From NCBI GenBank assembly GCA_030017715.1, contig JASEIU010000003.1:310001-374000 (forward strand): a stretch of DNA of 64,000 nucleotides, written 5' to 3'. The DNA is from Candidatus Saccharicenans sp. (lineage in GTDB: Bacteria > Acidobacteriota > Aminicenantia > Aminicenantales > Saccharicenantaceae). Made by a program: the position numbers and the translations under genes. The notes under the pieces are model-generated. The model had not been told where the DNA came from, did not search any database, and saw only the letters and a list, made by a program, of their open reading frames with translations. Positions 62,163 to 64,000 of the stretch are shown here, piece after piece. Within the stretch, counting starts at the first letter, position 1, and each line of letters begins with the position of its first letter.

Positions 62163-64000
62163 TAAAGGAGGCCGCGCCGCTTGAGCATCGGCTCGACTTT
62201 CGGCTCCCGGCCCCGGAACTCCACATACAGGGTCATCGGGTCCTCACTGCCGCCCCGGGCCAGAATATTTTCCCGGAAAGCCCTCGCCGTCTCGGCATCG
62301 AACAATCCTTTTTCCTTGAAAGCCTCAAAGGCATCGGCATCCAGAACTTCAGCCCAGATGTAACTGTAATAGCCGGCTGAATAGCCACCGGCAAAAATAT
62401 GGCTGAAATAAGGGCTCCGGTAGCGCACGACAATTTCTGGAATCAAACCGATCCTGACCAGCGAGCGGTTCTCAAAATCCATCACCTCTTCTGTCTTAAC
62501 CGGTTCGGTCAGTATATGCCAATCCAGGTCCAGATAGCTGGCCGCCATGTATTCAACCGTGATGAAACCCTGATTGAAATGCTGGGCGTTTTTGATTTTG
62601 GCCACCAGCTCGTCGGGGATGGGTTCGCCGGTCTGATAATGCCTGGCAAAAAGCTTGAGGAATTCAGGCTCGGCCACCCAGTTTTCCATGATCTGCGACG
62701 GCAGCTCGACAAAATCGCTCGGGACATTGGTCCCGGTGAGCCTCAGGTAGGCGCACTCGGAAAGCAGTCCGTGCAGGGCATGCCCGAACTCATGGAACAG
62801 AGTGTTGACTTCCTCCCAGCTCAGAAGCGACGGCTGCTCCGGCGTGGACTTGGTGAAATTGCCGCAATTTATGATCAAAGGAGCGATCCTCTGGCCGTCC
62901 ACTTTGTAGGTGTCTCGAAGAGCATTCATCCAGGCTCCAGCCCCTTTGGAAGCTCGCGGGAAATAATCGGTATAAAGCAAGCCCACATGTCGGCCATCGG
63001 CTTCTTTGACCTCGAAAACGCGAACGTCCGGGTGATAGACCGGAATGTCCTTTCGCTCCTCAAAGTTCAGACCGAAAAGCTTGCTGGCCAGCAGGAAAAC
63101 ACCGTCGATGACGTTTTCAAGTTTGAAATAAGGACGAAGCATCTCCTCGTCAAGGGCGTATTTCTGCTTGCGCAGTTTTTCGGCATAATACCACCAGTCC
63201 CAGGGTTCAAGCTTGAAATTCGCGCCCTCGGCTTTGATGAGCTTTTGGAGCTCGGCGGCTTCTTCCCTGGCTCGCTTGAGGGCCGGCTTCCAGACCTGGT
63301 CGAGGAACTTATAAACATTCCCGGGCGTTTTGGCCATTTTCTCTTCCAGGACATAATCTGCCCAGGTCTTGTAGCCAAGCAGTCCGGCTTTTTCGATTCT
63401 CAGGGCGATGGTCCTGGCCACCAGAGCTTTATTGTCATATTCGTTGCCGTTGTTGCCGCGGTTGATGTAAGCCTGGAAGATTTTTTCCCGGAGCTCGCGG
63501 CGCGGTGAATACTGCAGGAAAGGAATCAGGCTGGGCTTGTGCAGGGTGAACACCCATTTGCCCTCCAGGCCCCGCTCCTTAGCCGCTTCGGCAGCCGCAG
63601 TCACCACGTTCGGGGGCAGCCCTTCCAGGTCAGCCGGATTTTCGATAACCAGAGTGAAGGCGTTGGTTTCCTTGAGCACATTTTCGGCAAACTTCAGCTC
63701 GAGAACCGCCAGTTCCTGGTTGATTTCCTTGAGTCGGGCCTTTTTGGCTTCGTCGAGCCTGGCGCCCGCCCGGACAAAGTCTTTATAAAATCGTTCGAGA
63801 AGCTGTTTCTGCTCGGGATTAAGGGAGAGCTGACCACGCTGGTCATAGACCTCCTGAATGCGGGCAAAGAGCCTGGCATTGAGAAAAATTTCATCATAAT
63901 GAGCTGAAAGCGTAGGAGCCAGCTCCTGGGCCACGGCTTGCAACTCATCGCTGGTATGGGCCGAAAGCAGGTTTTCCAGGACCTTTTCCGCCCGGTCGAG
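62162..64000 (-). CDS. M3-family oligopeptidase (peptidyl-dipeptidase Dcp-like), N-terminus cut by window edge
   Basis: The frame stays open to base 64000 (LDRAEKVLENLLSAHTSDEL), so the track's start at 63943, a TTG, is only internal. At least 613 residues. The zinc motif is LFHEFGHALHGLLSECAYLR (HEFGH), with a downstream Glu in LPSQIMENWVAEPEFL. The C-terminal segment YIWAEVLDADAFEAF followed by LARGGSEDPMTLYVEFRGRE is typical of M3A enzymes. It cleaves short peptides, Dcp-like members removing C-terminal dipeptides. A palindrome sits exactly at its stop codon. Confidence 0.92.
   Translation of the reverse strand, partial: LDRAEKVLENLLSAHTSDELQAVAQELAPTLSAHYDEIFLNARLFARIQEVYDQRGQLSLNPEQKQLLERFYKDFVRAGARLDEAKKARLKEINQELAVLELKFAENVLKETNAFTLVIENPADLEGLPPNVVTAAAEAAKERGLEGKWVFTLHKPSLIPFLQYSPRRELREKIFQAYINRGNNGNEYDNKALVARTIALRIEKAGLLGYKTWADYVLEEKMAKTPGNVYKFLDQVWKPALKRAREEAAELQKLIKAEGANFKLEPWDWWYYAEKLRKQKYALDEEMLRPYFKLENVIDGVFLLASKLFGLNFEERKDIPVYHPDVRVFEVKEADGRHVGLLYTDYFPRASKGAGAWMNALRDTYKVDGQRIAPLIINCGNFTKSTPEQPSLLSWEEVNTLFHEFGHALHGLLSECAYLRLTGTNVPSDFVELPSQIMENWVAEPEFLKLFARHYQTGEPIPDELVAKIKNAQHFNQGFITVEYMAASYLDLDWHILTEPVKTEEVMDFENRSLVRIGLIPEIVVRYRSPYFSHIFAGGYSAGYYSYIWAEVLDADAFEAFKEKGLFDAETARAFRENILARGGSEDPMTLYVEFRGREPKVEPMLKRRGLL

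Noticed and set aside
62399-63508. 369-codon plus-strand ORF
   Set aside because: Antisense shadow of the M3 peptidase gene, which carries an intact HEFGH motif.

Overview
The window looks like a chromosomal contig of a Gram-negative, free-living bacterium. It has a TonB-dependent receptor ending in Phe, Tat-type and lipoprotein-type signals, and lipid-linked glycan export genes. The receptor with an N-terminal carboxypeptidase-regulatory domain, the many secreted S9/M3/C1A peptidases, and the dense GGGGACAC-type palindromes suggest the Candidatus Aminicenantes / Acidobacteriota neighbourhood. That placement is inference from gene style only. I saw no rRNA, tRNA, CRISPR array or transposase gene.

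Region 1 (1-17 kb) is a carbohydrate-utilisation island. It holds a Na+/solute symporter, two paralogous ROK repressors, a secreted LamG-domain protein of unknown activity, an anaerobic sulfatase maturase, a sulfatase, a decayed gene, a SusC-like TonB receptor and a GH95 alpha-L-fucosidase. The set fits uptake and desulfation of a sulfated, fucose-containing glycan. Symporter, LamG protein, TonB receptor and one ROK gene share a promoter architecture: TTGAC[AT], a 17-nt spacer, and an inverted repeat of TTACTT/AAGTAA or TTTCTTA/TAAGAAA type on or near the -10. This looks like one regulon under ROK control.

Region 2 (17-24.3 kb) has an S9 peptidase with a Glu at the usual catalytic Asp position, a small secreted/anchored regulatory-like domain protein, a nucleotide-sugar dehydrogenase (WbpA-like) and a MurJ-family flippase.

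Region 3 (24.5-45.3 kb) is a long minus-strand surface-glycan cluster. From promoter-proximal to distal it encodes a PglC-like initiating transferase, PglD, PglE and a PglF/WbpM-like dehydratase (UDP-diNAc-bacillosamine). Next come WbpB, WbpD, WbpE and a WbpI-like epimerase, which together with WbpA at 20.9 kb give UDP-ManNAc(3NAc)A. Then follow Wzx and an O-antigen ligase/polymerase, a decayed stretch, a WbpG-like amidotransferase, GT4 transferases, a YdjC deacetylase, CapA, a CapK-like ligase, a frameshifted second epimerase and a truncated GT. A hairpin with a minus-strand T-tract closes it.

Region 4 (45.3-64 kb) is ordinary chromosome: a papain-like peptidase, small membrane proteins, a TIGR04076 protein, a huge beta-propeller/GGDEF sensor, GlmS with a Ser/Pro/Ala-rich insertion, a B12-type radical SAM protein, a DUF362 protein, an aldo/keto reductase and an M3 peptidase. 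Three nearly identical copies of a 0.53-0.63 kb repeat separate consecutive genes here. GGGGACAC...GTGTCCCC palindromes sit directly behind many stop codons. I did not see these palindromes in region 1 or in the glycan cluster, so those two blocks may have arrived separately.
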